A stretch of 64,000 nt of DNA, taken from Limisalsivibrio acetivorans (GTDB lineage Bacteria; Chrysiogenota; Deferribacteres; Deferribacterales; Geovibrionaceae). The position numbers were made by a program, and so were the translations under genes. Positions 61,501 through 64,000 of the stretch are shown here, piece by piece (position 1 is the stretch's first letter; each line of letters begins with the position of its first letter). The stretch spans positions 496,001-560,000 of the forward strand of contig NZ_ATWF01000002.1 in NCBI RefSeq assembly GCF_000421105.1, written 5' to 3'. Below the pieces are notes generated by a model. That model was not told the DNA's origin and ran no database searches. It was given only the letters and a program-made list of their open reading frames with translations.

Positions 61501-62166
61501 CTATTCTCCGCTCATCTTAAGGGCATCGATCCTTCTCTCCATAACCGCCAGAGCTGTTCGCTTGGAGAGAAGAGCAAAATAGAGTATCGTAAATGCTATC
61601 ACAGAGAATATAAGCGCCTTAAGCATATCGGGATGAAGACCGCCACCACCCTTCTGCATAACATTGGGGTGGATGGTGCGCCACATCCTGATAGAGAAGT
61701 ATACCACCGGAACATCGAGAAAACCGATTATTCCCACTGCGGCGGCGAACCTTGCACGCTTGCCCGGCTCATCGATGAATTTGCGCAACATAAGATAGCC
61801 CATATAGATAAACCAGAGGATCGTTGTTGTTGTTAGTCTCGGATCCCATGTCCACCAAACACCCCATGCGGGCCTTGCCCATATGGGTCCGGTTATCAGC
61901 ACGATGGTACAGAAGAGGAGCCCTATCTCCGCAGAGCTTGCCGCCACATCGTCGAAGGTGAAGGAATCCTTTACGAGGAATGCGATACTACAGATGAATG
62001 TCACAAAGAAAGCAAAGAATGACAGCCAGGCACTGGCCACGTGGAAGTAGAATATCTTCTGCACAGCCCCCATAACACGCTCTTCGGGAGCGAAGATAAA
62101 CGCCATATAGAGTGCGCCGAGTATGGCAATAACTGCTGCAATATCAAGGATCCTGTCTTTGTTCAT
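61501..62166 (-). CDS. ccmC: Haem transport protein CcmC
   Basis: 221 residues, six membrane helices. The tryptophan-rich haem-handling motif is WGVWWTWDPRLTTTTILWFI, flanked by conserved His in FYFHVASAW and in RTIHPNVM. CcmC loads haem onto CcmE in system I cytochrome c maturation. It follows ccmB by 4 bp. Confidence 0.94.
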   Translation of the reverse strand: MNKDRILDIAAVIAILGALYMAFIFAPEERVMGAVQKIFYFHVASAWLSFFAFFVTFICSIAFLVKDSFTFDDVAASSAEIGLLFCTIVLITGPIWARPAWGVWWTWDPRLTTTTILWFIYMGYLMLRKFIDEPGKRARFAAAVGIIGFLDVPVVYFSIRMWRTIHPNVMQKGGGGLHPDMLKALIFSVIAFTILYFALLSKRTALAVMERRIDALKMSGE

Positions 62167-62170
62167 ATCA

Positions 62171-62848
62171 CTATTCCTCTACAATGAAGTCAAACACGGC
62201 GAAGATAACCGCCGTAAAGATAATATCGAAAATAGCCACAAGCTTCAACCACATGAATGCCTCGGAGGTGTCCCTTCCCATGACAAACACGTTAAGTGAC
62301 TGCACAGAAGCAAGAATCACCGGCACAAGAATCGGAAGAAGCAGAAGGGGGAGCATAACCTCCCTAGTACGTGTGTTCACCGAAATCAGTGAGAATATTG
62401 TACCCAGCACCGCAAACCCGTAAGTTCCCAGTAAGAAGGTTACAAAGGTCCATATGCCGCCGCCGAAGAGATTCACGTTGTAAAGAACCGTAAAAAGCGG
62501 GATGGTAATGATCTCCACGATGGCGATGAAGGTGAAGTTACTAATGACCTTGCCGAAAAAGACCGCACTCTTATCCACAGGAGCGAGCATGAGGGCGTTC
62601 AGGTTGCCACCCTGCACCTCGGTCATCATCGATTTATTGAGCCCGAGAATACCGGCGAAAACGATGGACATCCATAGAATGCCCCCCACCGTCTCCTCTT
62701 TTGCGGAGCTTCCCGGCTCGAAAACGAAGCTGAAAACGATAACAACGAGCAGGGAGAAGATGAGCATGGAGTTCACCACCTCCCTCGATTTCAGCTCCTC
62801 GATGACGTCCTTGCGGAATATGTTGTATACCGTTGAGAAGTATCCCAT
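62171..62848 (-). CDS. ccmB: Haem exporter permease CcmB
   Basis: 225 residues, six membrane helices. Family features are an early cytoplasmic IFRKDVIEELKSREVVNSML, LGLNKSMMTEVQGGNLNALM and TYGFAVLGTIFSLISVNTRT. It forms the CcmABCD complex that releases holo-CcmE. It overlaps the ccmA stop by one base. Confidence 0.93.
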   Translation of the reverse strand: MGYFSTVYNIFRKDVIEELKSREVVNSMLIFSLLVVIVFSFVFEPGSSAKEETVGGILWMSIVFAGILGLNKSMMTEVQGGNLNALMLAPVDKSAVFFGKVISNFTFIAIVEIITIPLFTVLYNVNLFGGGIWTFVTFLLGTYGFAVLGTIFSLISVNTRTREVMLPLLLLPILVPVILASVQSLNVFVMGRDTSEAFMWLKLVAIFDIIFTAVIFAVFDFIVEE

Positions 62849-63555
62849 CAGCCCACCGCCCTGAGATAAACATCCTCAAACTCACGCTCGGGTATATTGT
62901 TCTTATCCTCCATAAGGGTGAAGCGACCGCTCTTCATAACAGCGATGCGAGAGGCTAGCTCATACCCCCTGGGGAGGTTGTGGGTAACCATTACGATGGA
63001 TTTATTTCTGGTGAACTGCTCCCTCAGGATCCCCGTAAGCACCATGGAGGCGTGCTGATCAAGGCCTGTGTAAGGTTCATCGAGCAGTATTATATCGGGG
63101 TCGTGGATTAATGCTCTGGCAATGGAGAGTCTCTGGAGCATACCCCTAGAAAAGGTTCTTACACGATCGTGCTTGCGGTGGGAAAGCTCAACACGTTCAA
63201 GGATCTCTGCAATGCGGTCACTCAGTTCCTTAACCCCGTAGAGCCTTCCGTAGAAGTCAAGATTCTCTCTGGCTGTGAGGTTTTCATATAGATAGGGCTG
63301 GTGGGATATTATCCCGAAGTGCCTTCTGAAATCATCCTTCAGCTTTTTGAGAGGTGTGCCTTCGAAGAGTATATCCCCTTCGGTGGGTTTGGTAAGAGTG
63401 GAGAGGAGCTTGAGGAGGGTGGACTTCCCCGCTCCGTTCGGTCCAAAAACCGAGAGGAACTCCCCCCGGGCGAGAGTAAAACTCACGCCTCGGAGGGCCT
63501 CTGTATGTCCGTATCTTTTCTTTACTTTATCAAGTTCAAAGATAGCCTCAGCCAT
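62848..63555 (-). CDS. ccmA: Cytochrome c maturation ABC ATPase CcmA
   Basis: 235 residues from ATG 63555 (AGGAGA 5 nt upstream). The ABC motifs are Walker A FGPNGAGKSTLLKLL, Q-loop ISHQPYLYENLTARENLDF, signature FSRGMLQRLSIARALIH, Walker B IILLDEPYTGLD and the H-loop His in MVTHNLPRGYE. It works with CcmB and CcmC. The start lies 8 bp inside the ccmF end. Confidence 0.93.
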   Translation of the reverse strand: MAEAIFELDKVKKRYGHTEALRGVSFTLARGEFLSVFGPNGAGKSTLLKLLSTLTKPTEGDILFEGTPLKKLKDDFRRHFGIISHQPYLYENLTARENLDFYGRLYGVKELSDRIAEILERVELSHRKHDRVRTFSRGMLQRLSIARALIHDPDIILLDEPYTGLDQHASMVLTGILREQFTRNKSIVMVTHNLPRGYELASRIAVMKSGRFTLMEDKNNIPEREFEDVYLRAVG

Positions 63556-64000
63556 CTTTTCTCCTGTCGGAGATTGCATAAGCTCCGCCCAGGCACATTA
63601 TAGCGCAACCGATCCATATCCACACAATGAGCGGCTGGAACACCGCCTGTATGCCGATATAGTTGTCCGGCTTGGAGTAGCTGGCGAGGATGAGGTAAAG
63701 ATCACCCTTAAGCTTGGAGTGGATGGCAACCTCCGCCCAGGCCTCTTCGTTGTTTACGTAGTATCTTCTCTGGGGAGCAAGGGTGACGACCTTTTTACCG
63801 GTTTCCTTATTAACAACCTTCACCGGTGCAAACACCGCTGTAAAGTTACGTCTCTCGCTGAACCGGAGATCGCCGACTTGCATCTCGTATTTGCCGAAGT
63901 CAAAGGATTCACCCGGTGCCACAACGGCCTCGGTCTTCGCATTATAGAAGGATGATGCGATGATTCCGTATGCCATTATAACCACTCCGAAATGAACAAG
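63548..64000 (-). CDS. ccmF: Cytochrome c-type biogenesis protein CcmF, C-terminal part (cut by window edge)
   Basis: The last 150 residues are in the window and the frame is open to the edge. LVHFGVVIMAYGIIASSFYN matches the conserved CcmF segment with a haem-ligand His, followed by a periplasmic domain (APGESFDFGKYEMQVGDLRF, GKKVVTLAPQRRYYVNNEEA, LKGDLYLILASY) and a last helix (VFQPLIVWIWIGCAIMCLGG). CcmF ligates haem to apocytochromes. The order ccmF-ccmA-ccmB-ccmC is readable. Confidence 0.88.
   Translation of the reverse strand, partial: LVHFGVVIMAYGIIASSFYNAKTEAVVAPGESFDFGKYEMQVGDLRFSERRNFTAVFAPVKVVNKETGKKVVTLAPQRRYYVNNEEAWAEVAIHSKLKGDLYLILASYSKPDNYIGIQAVFQPLIVWIWIGCAIMCLGGAYAISDRRKDG

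Overview
The window reads as a piece of chromosome from a Gram-negative, motile, respiring bacterium. Signs are LPS heptosyltransferases, a LolB-like lipoprotein, RlpA, a porin, a TonB-dependent receptor, system I cytochrome c maturation (Ccm), a chemotaxis receptor and a membrane pyrophosphatase. Base composition is balanced. Genes are densely packed, with many 1-4 bp overlaps and several TTG/GTG starts. The gene orders, a 2-selenouridine synthase next to a LysR regulator, an STT3-type oligosaccharyltransferase and a Cmk-IspH-S1 fusion fit Deferribacterota (Geovibrio/Denitrovibrio/Seleniivibrio-like) best. That placement is inference from family knowledge, not from a search.

Layout. (1) 1-18.3 kb, minus strand: a long run of housekeeping genes. 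A LysR regulator overlaps mnmH, followed by rlpA, rph, rdgB and a penicillin-binding protein whose transglycosylase half looks degenerate. Then come aroK, aroB, a hyperacidic TPR protein, aroQ, an M24 peptidase, efp, accB, accC, a TPR protein, a LolB-like lipoprotein, ispE, prs and pth. The run ends at a strong terminator just before hppA, which runs off the left edge. (2) 18.4-22 kb, minus: an STT3 family oligosaccharyltransferase and leucyl aminopeptidase. (3) 22-28.8 kb, plus: parA, parB, bactofilin, tpiA, secG and an oligopeptide-type ABC importer (binding protein plus two permeases, no ATPases here). (4) 28.8-32.9 kb, minus: transketolase and two LPS heptosyltransferases. (5) 33-41.5 kb, plus: an aromatic amino acid operon pheA-hisC-aroF-tyrA-aroA ending in a 1077-residue Cmk-IspH-ribosomal protein S1 fusion. 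The S1 part also has its own Shine-Dalgarno sequence and ATG.

(6) 41.5-43.9 kb: a gene-poor, AT-richer island. It holds two collinear copies of a multi-hairpin repeat and, between them, an intact 1073 bp IS30-family element with 25 bp imperfect inverted repeats and an ATG target duplication. (7) 43.9-50.7 kb, minus: a sugar/autoinducer-type periplasmic binding protein with no transporter, a double-Cache hybrid histidine kinase, a TonB-dependent receptor and an 80-residue Cys/His-rich small protein. This is a candidate sensing/uptake module. (8) 50.8-60.1 kb, mostly minus: a crotonase and an AcuI-like reductase, a transglutaminase-like protein, an iron-type alcohol dehydrogenase, and an operon of a cytochrome-like protein with a CxxCG motif, a porin-like protein and a chemotaxis receptor. 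A divergent SH3-domain lipoprotein and an epoxyqueuosine-reductase-like Fe-S protein follow. (9) 60.2-64 kb, minus: ccmF (partial), ccmA, ccmB, ccmC, an unknown exported protein and an RlmB-type rRNA methyltransferase.

No tRNA, rRNA or CRISPR array was seen. The most interesting items are the triple fusion with internal S1 initiation, the covarying hairpin repeats around the IS, the binding protein/kinase/receptor/small-protein cluster, the hyperacidic protein with repeated [11 protein letters not shown] motifs, and enzyme-like proteins that have lost signature residues (PBP glycosyltransferase half, cytochrome-like CxxCG protein, transglutaminase-like protein).
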